A DNA stretch of 51,464 bases from an uncultured Veillonellaceae bacterium (GCA_900314825.1 OMWS01000019.1:1-51464), one strand, 5' to 3'. Counted from the first letter of the stretch, positions 1-15,075 are shown. Translations and numbers: made by a program. The notes: generated by a model from the letters alone, not told the origin.

Positions 1-180
1 TTATATTTACATGAAAATTGACAAGAAAAAAGCGCGGAATCCCGCGTCGTTACTGGGCTATTCGATTTTTTAGAGGAACGAAAACTGTCAAAGACCCGGC
101 TTCGCATTCGCTCGGCACCTCCCCCAGAGGGGGAGGCTTTTTAAAATTGAGCGACAGCGAAAACGAAAAATACAAACGAG
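1..180. other. Left-edge intergenic region, no gene seen
   Basis: No convincing gene lies here. A short reading frame (18-230) has no ribosome site, runs through a palindrome and the rpoB promoter, and has no recognisable product. The stretch holds a small GC hairpin near 35-52, whose T-run would serve a minus-strand transcript, and then the palindromic repeat at 107-142. It probably separates the preceding ribosomal-protein operon (normally rplJ-rplL, outside the window) from rpoB; that last point is inference from usual gene order. Confidence 0.5.
107..142 (+). terminator. Palindromic repeat acting as a Rho-independent terminator
   Basis: An 8-bp GC stem (CCTCCCCC at 118-125, GGGGGAGG at 129-136) with an AGA loop is followed by CTTTTT. 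The preceding CTCGGCAC matches the repeat copy at 11249-11281 almost exactly, so this is a member of the dispersed palindromic family described under findings. By position it would stop transcription arriving from the left before the rpoB promoter. Confidence 0.7.
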
Positions 181-182
181 GG

Positions 183-211
183 TTGACAAATTTTTTTCAT
201 CATGATACAGT
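183..211 (+). promoter_or_regulatory. rpoB-rpoC promoter (sigma-70/A type)
   Basis: TTGACA (183-188), a 17-bp spacer and TACAGT (206-211). The predicted start near 218 gives a leader of about 175 nt before rpoB. The leader is purine-rich and then T-rich, with no riboswitch recognised. Confidence 0.75.
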
Positions 212-393
212 AGGAAACTACAGGAAATGAATAGGGCGAAGTGTGCGCATCGAGCATCGGAAAGGAAAGAGAGAGAAGCAGGGCCGGAAGTTTTTGCCTT
301 GTTTTTTTATTGTTCCTTTGTTCCGTATGCTGTTTTTCGTTTCCATTTTTCTATTGTATCGATACATCATGAACAGGCTAAGGGGTGAAGGAT

Positions 394-4152
<3,759 letters not shown>

Positions 4153-4170
4153 GAAGGGAGTGTCATCTCG

Positions 4171-8187
<4,017 letters not shown>

Positions 8188-8220
8188 CATAGAACCGCCG
8201 GATTTATCCAGAGAAAGAAA

Positions 8221-8271
8221 CGAGGCTGTGCAGCCAACGGTTTTAAGCCGCTGGCGCACAGCCTCGTTTTT
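8221..8271 (+). terminator. Rho-independent terminator of rpoBC
   Basis: An 11-bp stem, CGAGGCTGTGC (8221-8231) with GCACAGCCTCG (8256-8266), followed by TTTTT. Confidence 0.9.
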
Positions 8272-8331
8272 CTTGTGCGATGAATGCGCGATGGTCAGAA
8301 ACGGTCGCGTTACGGAAGTAATCGAATGCAA

Positions 8332-8364
8332 TAAAAAACAGCTGCACATGATGTGCAGCTGCTT
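8332..8364 (-). terminator. Terminator of the tRNA-Ala transcript
   Basis: The palindrome around 8339-8361 (CAGCTGCACAT and its complement ATGTGCAGCTG) is followed, reading the minus strand, by a run of T. It lies directly 3' of the tRNA gene. Confidence 0.85.
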
Positions 8365-8375
8365 ATGATTTCGTA

Positions 8376-8451
<76 letters not shown>

Positions 8452-8474
8452 GTCAATTCTTGACGACAGAAGCT

Positions 8475-8503
8475 ATTATAGCGGAGACATGGCAGATTGT
8501 CAA
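8475..8503 (-). promoter_or_regulatory. Perfect-consensus promoter of tRNA-Ala
   Basis: Read on the minus strand: TTGACA (8498-8503), a 17-bp spacer and TATAAT (8475-8480). The tRNA 5' end lies 24 bases beyond the -10 box. Confidence 0.9.
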
Positions 8504-8574
8504 GAAAAATTTTTGCAGGAATTTGCGTGGGCGATGGCGAATATTTTCTACAAAGTATTGAGGAGGTGATGATG

Positions 8575-8682
8575 ATGGGACTGAAGAAGAAAGCGGTCAA
8601 GAAGCTCGTGAAGCACGCGGCAAAAATTGCGGCGAAGAAAGCAGCGAAGAAAGCGGCAAAGCAACTGCGCGCGAAGATGTGA
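8575..8682 (+). CDS. Very small Lys/Ala-rich cationic peptide (35 aa), unknown function
   Basis: A 35-residue peptide containing 13 Lys, 10 Ala, one Arg, one His and no Asp or Glu, so its net charge is about +14. The core AAKIAAKKAAKKAAK has lysines spaced for one face of an amphipathic helix and resembles histone H1-like or antimicrobial/DNA-condensing tails. The AGGAGG at 8561-8566 is a full-strength ribosome site; three ATGs in frame follow (8569, 8572, 8575), and 8575 gives the best 8-nt spacing. The gene lies between the tRNA-Ala promoter and a palindromic repeat and has no operon partner. A nucleoid-binding role is inference from composition only; a simple-repeat artefact remains possible, although the ribosome site argues against it. 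Confidence 0.55.
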   Translation: MGLKKKAVKKLVKHAAKIAAKKAAKKAAKQLRAKM

Positions 8683-8693
8683 AAGCGAAATAT

Positions 8694-8825
8694 TTGCCTC
8701 CCCCATGGGGAAGGTGCCCCGAAGGGGCGGAGAGGGTAGCGATGGCATGAGTTCTGACTCAAACGTCGCTACCCTTTCTGTCTCACTAGCGTTTGACAGC
8801 TCCCCAGAGGGGAGGAAGCTGCTGA
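8694..8825. repeat. Palindromic repeat element of the dispersed family (about 130 bp)
   Basis: Both ends carry short G/C palindromes: CCTCCCCCATGGGGAAGG near 8697 and CTCCCCAGAGGGGAGG near 8801-8816. Inside is a long hairpin in which GGGTAGCGA pairs with TCGCTACCC about 25 bases further on. Read on the minus strand, the left end has the ACCCTCTCC...GGGGCACCTTCCCC order seen in the other copies. Confidence 0.6.
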
Positions 8826-8871
8826 AAAAAGTCTCTTTTCGTGGTGGCAGGAATCTTTGTATACGTTGTAG

Positions 8872-9108
8872 AATAGAAAAGATTGCACGATCCTCGTCGC
8901 CTGTGACAAGCAGGGCGAAAAAGAAGGATACGGCAGAGTCATCAAAGTGCTCGGCACATTCGATTATCCGATCGACCGCGCGGACAAAGATTTGACGTAC
9001 TCGTAACGCGAGGCGAAAAAAGAACTCCAGGCCGTCTGGGATCTCGCAGCAAAGCCGAAACCGCTCAAAGGCGCGTCGTCAGCAACGGCAAAATCGGTGA
9101 AACGCTGA
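8872..9108 (+). pseudogene. Decayed coding remnant with an in-frame stop
   Basis: The frame from 8872 reads as plausible protein (ILVACDKQGEKEGYGRVIKV and onward, with codon usage like its neighbours) to TAA at 9004-9006, then continues in the same frame with coding-like sequence (REAKKELQAVWDLAAKPKP) to TGA at 9106-9108. There is no start codon or ribosome site, and the left end abuts the palindromic repeat. The GYGRVIKVLG stretch faintly recalls exoribonuclease R, but the rest does not, so I do not assign a family. It is most likely the 3' remnant of a gene interrupted at or near the repeat. Confidence 0.45.
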
Positions 9109-9121
9109 TAAAGGTCAACCA

Positions 9122-9164
9122 TCGACGCGAAAGCGTTGACACTCTTTTGCGTTCTTTCTATAAT
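9122..9164 (+). promoter_or_regulatory. Consensus promoter with overlapping palindrome for the acyl cluster
   Basis: TTGACA (9136-9141), 17 bp and TATAAT (9159-9164). A palindrome, TCGACGC-GAAA-GCGTTGA (9122-9139, one mismatch), overlaps the -35 box and is a plausible repressor site. The promoter position rules out a start codon at 9136 for the next gene. Confidence 0.75.
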
Positions 9165-9189
9165 GAAACCAATGCAAAGGGGTGTCTTT

Positions 9190-9711
9190 ATGTTCCGAGA
9201 TCTCGCAAGATGTACGGCGCGGCTGAAAGGCGCGCGCTACGATGGCGCGGTCATCGCGGCGGCAACATGGTCGCGTCAGGGAAACGGCGCGGCGCTGGAA
9301 GCGGACACGATGCCGACGATTCTTCTTGACTGCCATCGCATGATACGCGTGCAGGCGACTGACACGAGCGGCACGCTGACGCTCACGATGCTGCTCGGGA
9401 GAAAAGCGCCAAGCGTGCGTGAAGCGGATCATGGCGTATTACAATTGACTGCAGAAGCAGACGGCGTGGAACAGGGTGACGTGCGATTGATGTTCACGGC
9501 GGACGAAGTTCGCTCGTTCGTGCACGATGTCGATGATACGAATCCGTTGCATGAGGGAACGAGGCCGCTTGTGCCGGGGTTGCTGATGATGGAGACGCTA
9601 TTGAAACGTTTGGATGATTGCAAGAAACTGTCGATGAAATTTACGACACCGACGTTTGTTGGGCAAGAGGTAGAAATTACCTTCGCAGGAGGCAGTCGTG
9701 CTGGAAGATAA
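9190..9711 (+). CDS. MaoC-like / hot-dog fold protein (VraC-like)
   Basis: A 173-residue protein. The C-terminal half has the signature DTNPLHEGTRPLVPGLLMME, typical of MaoC-type hot-dog hydratases, in which Asp and His of D-x3-H act on enoyl- or hydroxyacyl-CoA. The N-terminal 80 residues are not recognised. ATG 9190 is chosen because AAAGGGG lies just upstream and the -10 box is at 9159-9164. Its stop overlaps the start of the thiolase by 14 bases, so the two are translationally coupled. The gene set hot-dog protein, thiolase, AMP-dependent ligase corresponds in content to staphylococcal vraC-vraB-vraA; that comparison is from memory of those families. A role in fatty-acyl-CoA metabolism is likely, but the exact reaction is unknown. 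Confidence 0.65.
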   Translation: MFRDLARCTARLKGARYDGAVIAAATWSRQGNGAALEADTMPTILLDCHRMIRVQATDTSGTLTLTMLLGRKAPSVREADHGVLQLTAEADGVEQGDVRLMFTADEVRSFVHDVDDTNPLHEGTRPLVPGLLMMETLLKRLDDCKKLSMKFTTPTFVGQEVEITFAGGSRAGR

Positions 9712-10984
9712 GGCGTACCTTCGCCACCCTCTCCACCGCTACGCGGTCCCCCTCCCCCAAGGGGGGAGGCTAAAGTACCAGAGCCGCGTTTTTGTTGCAG
9801 GAGCTTTGAGAACTCCAATCGCCTTGCGCCGCGGCGGTCTCTCTCGCGTTCGCCCGGAATTCTTCGGTGCGGCAGTCGTGCGGGAATTATTACGGCGTTC
9901 ACAGATGAACGCAAGTGACCTCGATGCCATCTTCGCAGGCAACGCTGTCGGCACGGGCGGCAATATTGCGCGGCTCATGAGCCTCTATGCAGGCGTGCCG
10001 CAAAGCGTGCCTGCTGTGACGATCGATATGCAATGCGCGTCGGCAGCGGTTTCTATATCGCTTGCTTTCGCGAAAATTGCGGCGGGGCAGGCGGACTGCA
10101 TCGTCGCGGGCGGCATGGAGAGTGTTTCTCTGCAACCGCTTCGGACGTATGCTGAGGGCGACGCGCGACGCGAAGCTCTTGCTGCGACGGATGGAAGTTA
10201 CTACACGGCGCAATTCTCGCCCGATGACTTGCACGCGGATGCGATGCTCAGAGGCGCCGAGCGCATCATGGAACAGGAATGCGTCACGCGGGCGGAGCTT
10301 GATCGTTGGGTGTTACGGAGTCATCAACTTGCGGCACAGGCACAGCGCGACGGCGTGTTCCGCGATTGGATGCTACCGCTCGATGGAACGACGTTCCATG
10401 AAGAAGCGGACGATGAACTTGCACACGCATTGCGCCTTGCCCGTTGTACGAAGGATGAGGGCATCAAGCCGCGTATGTCGCAACGACTGCTCGACCGTAT
10501 GCCGTTATTGTTCGGTGAAGGAACGCTCCTCACGGCGGCGAATGCCTGCCGCACGAATGACGGCGCGGCGTTCCTGCTGCTGGCCTCGGAAGCATTCGTG
10601 CGGTCGCATCACCTCACGCCGCTGATGGAAATTCTTGCAACAGCGGCGATGGGCGTACATCCTGCCGAAAGCCCGCGCGGCGCACAGGCGACGGCGGACA
10701 AATTGCTTCAGCAGCAACATCTTGACTGGAGCGACCTTGCGGCCATCGAGTTCAATGAAGCCTTCGCCGTCATCGACGTCTTGTTCGAGCGCTCGCATCC
10801 GGACCTCGTCGCACGCTACAACCAGCACGGCGGGGCCCTCGCCTACGGCCATCCCTACGGTGCATCGGGCGCGATCCTCGCGATCCAGCTGCTTGCCGCG
10901 CTCCAGAAAACAAATGGAGGATATGGCATCTTGTCCATTGCAGGTGCAGGTGGACTTGGTGAGGCCATTCTTTTTAGGCGATGA
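9698..10984 (+). CDS. Thiolase-family acetyl-CoA acetyltransferase (VraB/YhfS-like)
   Basis: A 428-residue thiolase, which condenses or cleaves acyl-CoA at the beta-keto position. The nucleophile cysteine is in TIDMQCASAAVSI, the conserved GGMESVS follows, and the C-terminal catalytic blocks are NEAFAVID and GGALAYGHPYGASGA; the usual second cysteine (CxG) is replaced by SIAGAGGLGEA at the end, as in some degradative-type paralogues. AGGAGG at 9687-9692 supports the GTG start at 9698, inside the end of the previous gene. Oddity: codons 7-26 are a copy of the dispersed palindromic repeat, so the protein carries the peptide LRHPLHRYAVPLPQGGRL before the normal thiolase start (RVFVAGALRTPIA). 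Missing the second active-site cysteine makes the direction and substrate uncertain. Confidence 0.85.
   Translation: MLEDKAYLRHPLHRYAVPLPQGGRLKYQSRVFVAGALRTPIALRRGGLSRVRPEFFGAAVVRELLRRSQMNASDLDAIFAGNAVGTGGNIARLMSLYAGVPQSVPAVTIDMQCASAAVSISLAFAKIAAGQADCIVAGGMESVSLQPLRTYAEGDARREALAATDGSYYTAQFSPDDLHADAMLRGAERIMEQECVTRAELDRWVLRSHQLAAQAQRDGVFRDWMLPLDGTTFHEEADDELAHALRLARCTKDEGIKPRMSQRLLDRMPLLFGEGTLLTAANACRTNDGAAFLLLASEAFVRSHHLTPLMEILATAAMGVHPAESPRGAQATADKLLQQQHLDWSDLAAIEFNEAFAVIDVLFERSHPDLVARYNQHGGALAYGHPYGASGAILAIQLLAALQKTNGGYGILSIAGAGGLGEAILFRR
9716..9774 (+). repeat. Palindromic repeat copy inside the thiolase reading frame
   Basis: The sequence CACCGCTACGCGGTCCCCCT followed by CCCCCAAGGGGGGAGGCT matches the right end of the repeats at 11061-11105 (reverse strand) and 46225-46268. 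It keeps the reading frame of the thiolase. Confidence 0.75.
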
Positions 10985-11060
10985 GACGATGAAAGGAAGA
11001 ATACAGCAGCCTCTCCCTCAGGGAGCAAGTCATCAAAGGTAAGAAAGAGACACGAGCCCA

Positions 11061-11283
11061 AAAGCCTTCCCCTCAGGGGAAGGGGGACCGCGTAGCGGTG
11101 GAAAGTGTCCCCTGTACGTTGCATGAATTCGTACGGCGTAGCTTTTCGCGGGTGCGCGTACGAAACGTTTGGGGTGTCTGCGCGCACCGGCGATGTCAAA
11201 CGGTCTACGAAACCAGAGTCCGTGCAAGCGACCCTTTCCGCCTCGCAAGCTCGGCACCTTCCCCTGAGGGGAAGGCTTTTGTT
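11061..11283 (-). repeat. MITE-like composite palindromic element, copy I (about 223 bp)
   Basis: Both ends are the same palindrome in opposite orientation: AAAAGCCTTCCCCTCAGGGG at the left and its complement CCCCTGAGGGGAAGGCTTTT at the right. The inner part, read on the minus strand from 11203 to 11061, is about 80% identical to 46126-46266 and encodes the same peptide pattern in one frame (MTSPVRA...AHPR...FHRYAVPLPLRGRL). No transposase is present. The element fills most of the 361-bp gap between the thiolase and the ligase; another half-palindrome, CCTCTCCCTCAGGGAG, lies at 11010-11025. The right-hand palindrome with TTTTG could act as a terminator on the plus strand. Confidence 0.75.
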
Positions 11284-11345
11284 TGAGTTCTACCACTGCT
11301 TAATGACATTGCCCCCAGAGTGCGAGGCGTAGTAAGGAGAACCGC

Positions 11346-12677
11346 ATGAACTATTTCGATTTGCTCGTCCAACAAACAGAAACGCATCCCGACAAATTGT
11401 TCTTTGTGATGGACGATCACGCATTCACATACGAAAAATTTTTGAAGCTCACGGCGAGTGTCTTTCGTTCCGCGAAAGAAACGGACGTGCAGCCCGGCGA
11501 TGATGTCCTTCTTTTTGCAAACAACGCCGTCCTCCAGCTCGCCGGCTTCCTCGCGCTCCAGCATCTCGGCGCGCGTCCCATCCTCGTCCACAAGGACATG
11601 GGGCCGCGGGAGGTTGCGGATGTGCAGGCGGTCAATGATCTGCAGGGCTTTGCCGAGGTGCAGGCAAGCACGGTTCGCTTCACGCCGACGCATTTGCCGC
11701 AGCAGGCGCATGCGGAGCCCGACATCCTCGGTGTCTTGAGCTCGGGGTCGACGGGCACGCCGAAGGTGCTGTATCGTACGTATGACAGCTGGGCGGGCTT
11801 TTTTCCGACGCAGAATGAGATTTTTGCCGTCGCCGACGATACCGTGATGTTCCTGCACGGCTCGCTGTCGTTTACGGGCAACATGAATTCGTTGCTGTCC
11901 GTGCTGTACGCAGGCGGCACGATCGTCACGAGTGACCATCTGCGCTGCAAAATCTGGGCGCAACTCATGATAGAGTATCACGTGAATTGCATCTATATGA
12001 TCCCGACGAAACTCGTTCTGCTCGCCGAGGCGATGAACGGACGGCAGGCATTCCCCGAGGTCTGCACGATGTTCACGGGCTCGCAGCTTTTGACGCCGCC
12101 GATGATCGAAGACCTCATGAACATCTTGCCGAATGCGCAGATTATCCTGTACTACGGCGCAAGCGAACTCAATTACATCACGTACGCCATCGTCGACAGC
12201 CCCTATCGCCCGCCAGAAAATCTCGGCCGGCCGTTCCCGGGCATCGAGATTTCCATCCAGGACGGTCTCATTTATGTGGACACGAAGTACCACGTCAGCG
12301 GCGCGCAGGTCCCGTTCAGCGTTCGCGACACGGGCAGCATCAATGAAAAGGGCGAGCTCATCTTCGGCGGGCGCAAGGGCGCGTTCGTCAACCGCGGCGG
12401 CGTGAAGTTGAACTTGCTCAAAATGGAGACGGAGCTCCAGAGCCTCGCAGGCGTCCGCGAAGCCGTTGCGCTGCGCACGAAAGACGAATTGCGTGGTGAG
12501 GGCGTGGTCGCGTTCGTCGTGAAGGAGGAAGCGGCGACCGAAGAGGACGTGCGGCGGACGATCCGCCATGCGCTCGCGGCAGCCGAAATGCCGGACAAGC
12601 TCATATTCGTCGCGGAGATCCCGCTCAACGATTGCGGAAAGCCCGATCAAGATGCCTTGCAGAAGCTGCTCGCGTGA
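11346..12677 (+). CDS. AMP-dependent acyl-CoA synthetase / ligase (VraA/YhfT-like)
   Basis: A 443-residue member of the ANL adenylating superfamily, which activates a carboxylic acid as acyl-AMP and transfers it to CoA. The P-loop motif SSGSTGTPKVLYRTYDSW is clear near residue 135, followed by a YGASELNYIT motif (the usual YGxTE) and RDTGSINEKGELIFGGRKG, the hinge region that normally reads GDxG...GRxDD. The C-terminal domain is short but ends with a catalytic-type lysine in NDCGKPDQDALQKL. Length is at the small end for the family (usually 500 or more). The RBS AAGGAG lies upstream of ATG 11346. It is the third member of the acyl cluster, separated from the thiolase by repeat copy I, so it may have its own transcript. 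Confidence 0.85.
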   Translation: MNYFDLLVQQTETHPDKLFFVMDDHAFTYEKFLKLTASVFRSAKETDVQPGDDVLLFANNAVLQLAGFLALQHLGARPILVHKDMGPREVADVQAVNDLQGFAEVQASTVRFTPTHLPQQAHAEPDILGVLSSGSTGTPKVLYRTYDSWAGFFPTQNEIFAVADDTVMFLHGSLSFTGNMNSLLSVLYAGGTIVTSDHLRCKIWAQLMIEYHVNCIYMIPTKLVLLAEAMNGRQAFPEVCTMFTGSQLLTPPMIEDLMNILPNAQIILYYGASELNYITYAIVDSPYRPPENLGRPFPGIEISIQDGLIYVDTKYHVSGAQVPFSVRDTGSINEKGELIFGGRKGAFVNRGGVKLNLLKMETELQSLAGVREAVALRTKDELRGEGVVAFVVKEEAATEEDVRRTIRHALAAAEMPDKLIFVAEIPLNDCGKPDQDALQKLLA

Positions 12678-12715
12678 AGATTTTCTTGTATACATCAACA
12701 AGAGTCGTCAAGACG

Positions 12716-12744
12716 TTGAAACTTTAGCGAAATAAAGGTATAAT
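12716..12744 (+). promoter_or_regulatory. Promoter of the amino-acid-binding protein gene
   Basis: TTGAAA (12716-12721), 17 bp and TATAAT (12739-12744). Confidence 0.75.
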
Positions 12745-12757
12745 AGGGCCAGTTGTT

Positions 12758-12823
12758 TTCCGCCGACGGTTCTTTTGGCGGAACGCGACAAGGGAATATG
12801 CGTCCGGGAGGTCGCGTATTTTC
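12758..12823 (+). promoter_or_regulatory. Leader with two hairpins, possible attenuator
   Basis: The 5' leader of about 110 nt has a hairpin TTCCGCC/GGCGGAA (12758-12783), then AATATGCG/CGCGTATT (12795-12820) followed by TTTTC. The second looks like a weak terminator before the gene. No known riboswitch core is recognised. Confidence 0.4.
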
Positions 12824-12859
12824 ACAGCCGTGCTTTCAGAATGATAGGGAGGAACCACT

Positions 12860-13666
12860 ATGAACATGAAGAAACTTCTGGCCCTCGGCGCGACGCTCGT
12901 CTTTGCGGCGGCGGCTTTCACGGGATGCGGCGGACAGCAGGCAGCATCGTCGGGGAGCGGCTCAGGCGACAAGATCGTCGTCGGCCTCGATGACAATTTC
13001 CCACCGATGGGCTTCAAAGATGAGAACAACGAGATCGTCGGCTTCGACATCGATCTCGCAAAAGAAGCGACGAAGCGCCTCGGCCGCGAGGTCGAGTTCA
13101 AGGCCATCGATTGGTCGAGCAAGGAGGCCGAGCTCAAGAGCGGCCGCGTCAATGTGCTCTGGAACGGCCTCGACATCACGGACAAGCGCAAGGAAAACAT
13201 GCTGTTCTCCGATCCGTACATGGACAACCGCCAGATCATCTTCGTGAAGAAGGGCGTCACGGACATCAAGGATGAGCAGAGCCTCGCAGGCAAGGCCGTC
13301 GGCACGCAGAGCGCGAGCACGGCGGAAGAGTATATCGACGGCTCGGAGTTCTTCAAGAGCAAGACGAAAGAGGTCAAGAAGTATTCCGACTTCGTCTCGG
13401 CGTTCATGGATCTCGAGAACGGCCGCGTCGATGCGGTCATCGGCGATGAGATCGTCGGTCGCTACTACATGAGCAAGCATCCGGACACGATCGACGCCGT
13501 TGACGTCGCCGTCGGCCCCGTGAGCCAGTTCGGCATCGCGTTCGCGAAGGACAACCAGAAGCTCCGCGACGACGTGCAGAAAGTGCTTGACGAGATGGTG
13601 AAAGACGGCACCGTCGCGAAGATTTCCGAAAAATGGTTCGGCAAGGACATCACGCTGAAGAAGTAA
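12860..13666 (+). CDS. Polar amino-acid ABC transporter substrate-binding lipoprotein (SBP_bac_3)
   Basis: A 268-residue extracytoplasmic solute-binding protein of the family that binds Gln, Glu, Arg, His or Cys. A lipoprotein signal peptide is visible (hydrophobic stretch to AFTGC, the lipobox cysteine at about residue 22). Family motifs follow: VGLDDNFPPMGFKDENNEIVGFDIDLAKE and, later, WNGLDITDKRKENMLFSDPY, which shape the alpha-amino-acid pocket. GGGAGG lies 7 nt before ATG 12860. It stands alone with its own promoter and a downstream hairpin; no permease or ATPase gene adjoins it, so it must borrow a transporter encoded elsewhere or serve a sensor. The exact ligand cannot be told from sequence. 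Confidence 0.88.
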   Translation: MNMKKLLALGATLVFAAAAFTGCGGQQAASSGSGSGDKIVVGLDDNFPPMGFKDENNEIVGFDIDLAKEATKRLGREVEFKAIDWSSKEAELKSGRVNVLWNGLDITDKRKENMLFSDPYMDNRQIIFVKKGVTDIKDEQSLAGKAVGTQSASTAEEYIDGSEFFKSKTKEVKKYSDFVSAFMDLENGRVDAVIGDEIVGRYYMSKHPDTIDAVDVAVGPVSQFGIAFAKDNQKLRDDVQKVLDEMVKDGTVAKISEKWFGKDITLKK

Positions 13667-13692
13667 AAGAAAATAGAGATTGATACACAAAA

Positions 13693-13736
13693 ATGAGGGC
13701 GGTTGCAGCCGGAGGCGGTTGCAATCGCCCTTGTTT
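13693..13736. terminator. Bidirectional terminator between convergent genes
   Basis: GGGCGGTTGCA and TTGCAATCGCCC form a stem around a GC-rich loop, with T-rich sequence on both sides. It serves the solute-binding gene on the plus strand and the DUF362 gene on the minus strand. Confidence 0.7.
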
Positions 13737-13755
13737 CATGTTTGTGATTTCGTTG

Positions 13756-14880
13756 TTACTTCAGCACTACGAGCTCGTATTCCCGCGAGCCCATGCCGAG
13801 CTTTTCGGCGTGTTGGAGCGTCTCTTTCCATTTGACGTTCGGGTTCGAGTCGAGGAAGTGGTCGTGGTGATAGTGCCAGTCCGGCTTTGCGAGGTTGTCG
13901 GCGAGCTGGCTGTTTGGCAGCGGTTCGGCCTTCATGCAGGCGTCGACGCTGGCCTGGTCGAGCGCGACGGGATCGAACGAGGCGAACATGCCGATGTTCG
14001 GAAGGATCGGCGCGTCGTTTTCGCCGTGGCAGTCGCAGTTCGGCGAGATGTCGCGCGCGATGTTGATGTGGAAGCACGGGCGGCCGTCGACGACAGCCCA
14101 GGCGTACTCGGCCATCTTGCGGTCGAGCTGGTCATTCGCGTCCCACGTTGCGTTGCTGATGGCATCGAAGCCGCAGGCACCGATGCAACGGCCACAGCCT
14201 TTGCAGATATCCTCGTGGATGTGCGCCTTGTTATTTTCGTACGTGATGGCGTTCGAGCCGCATTCTTTCGCGCACTTGCGGCAGCCTTTGCAGAGATCTT
14301 CATTCACGACGCATTTGCCGGACGAATGCTGCTCCATCTTGCCGGCGCGGCTGCCACAGCCCATGCCGATGTTCTTCAGCGCACCGCCGAAGCCCGTGGC
14401 CTCGTGGCCTTTGAAATGCGCGAGGCTGATGAAGACATCGGCATCCATGATGGCGCGGCCGATCTTCGCATTCTGCACGTATTCGCCGCCCCGCACGGGG
14501 ACTTCGATGTCGTCCGTGCCTTTGAGGCCGTCGGCGATGATGACCTGGCAGCCCGTGGAGATCGGGTTGAAGCCGTTGAGGTTCGCGCAGTCCATGTGCT
14601 CGAGCGCGTGCTTGCGGCTGCCGGGGTACAGCGTGTTGCAGTCCGTGAGGAACGGGCGGCCGCCTTGCTCCTTCACGATGTCGGCGACGCATTTCGCATA
14701 CTGCGGGCGCAGGTACGCGAGGTTGCCGAGCTCGCCGAAATGCATCTTGATGGCGACGAACTTGTTCTCCATGTCGATGTTCTTGATGCCGGCCGCGAGG
14801 CAGAGGCGGCGCAGCTTTTCCGTGATGCTCGTGCCGACGGGACAACGGAAATCCGTGAAATAGACTTTCGATTTGCTCAT
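13756..14880 (-). CDS. DUF362 / 4Fe-4S ferredoxin-domain protein
   Basis: A 374-residue cytoplasmic protein of the DUF362 family with two embedded [4Fe-4S] motifs: CKGCRKCAKECGSNA and CKGCGRCIGACGFDAIS near residues 190-240. The N-terminal part has the DUF362 features VAIKMHFGELGN and LTDCNTLYPGSRKHALEHM. Members are thought to be iron-sulfur redox proteins of uncertain function. ATG 14880 follows GTAGGAGGAACATC, so the longer in-frame start at 14937 is rejected. It is divergent from sstT, and the gap holds two identical-type inverted repeats (14980-14998, 15040-15058). Solo gene; terminator at 13693-13736. Confidence 0.85.
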   Translation of the reverse strand: MSKSKVYFTDFRCPVGTSITEKLRRLCLAAGIKNIDMENKFVAIKMHFGELGNLAYLRPQYAKCVADIVKEQGGRPFLTDCNTLYPGSRKHALEHMDCANLNGFNPISTGCQVIIADGLKGTDDIEVPVRGGEYVQNAKIGRAIMDADVFISLAHFKGHEATGFGGALKNIGMGCGSRAGKMEQHSSGKCVVNEDLCKGCRKCAKECGSNAITYENNKAHIHEDICKGCGRCIGACGFDAISNATWDANDQLDRKMAEYAWAVVDGRPCFHINIARDISPNCDCHGENDAPILPNIGMFASFDPVALDQASVDACMKAEPLPNSQLADNLAKPDWHYHHDHFLDSNPNVKWKETLQHAEKLGMGSREYELVVLK

Positions 14881-14979
14881 GATGTTCCTCCTACCAAAGA
14901 ACGTGATTTCTTCAAATAGTATACCATTTTTTCGCATTCACCGCATGAAAAATACATCGTTGCAATCCATTTCTTGGGA

Positions 14980-15058
14980 TGTCCACAAATTAAGGACAAA
15001 ACATGGAAGAGATCGTCTCATAGTGTGCACTCTGTGGACTGTCCATTTTCTATGGACA
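14980..15058. promoter_or_regulatory. Pair of TGTCC-N9-GGACA operators
   Basis: Two 19-bp inverted repeats with identical arms and spacing lie at 14980-14998 and 15040-15058, each followed by AAA; their centres are exactly 60 bp apart. They sit between the divergent DUF362 and sstT genes, just upstream of the sstT -35 box, as expected for a dimeric regulator. The regulator is unknown. Confidence 0.6.
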
Positions 15059-15075
15059 AAAATGCAAAATCATGC

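Noticed and set aside
18..230. 70-codon frame at the left edge
   Set aside because: It runs through a terminator palindrome and the rpoB promoter and has no ribosome site or known product.
8627..8995. 122-codon frame over the palindromic repeat
   Set aside because: It begins inside the cationic peptide gene in another frame and reads through the repeat hairpins; there is no ribosome site.
13693..14919. Long plus-strand frame opposite the DUF362 gene
   Set aside because: The minus strand holds two clear ferredoxin motifs and a good ribosome site; the plus frame is a composition shadow.
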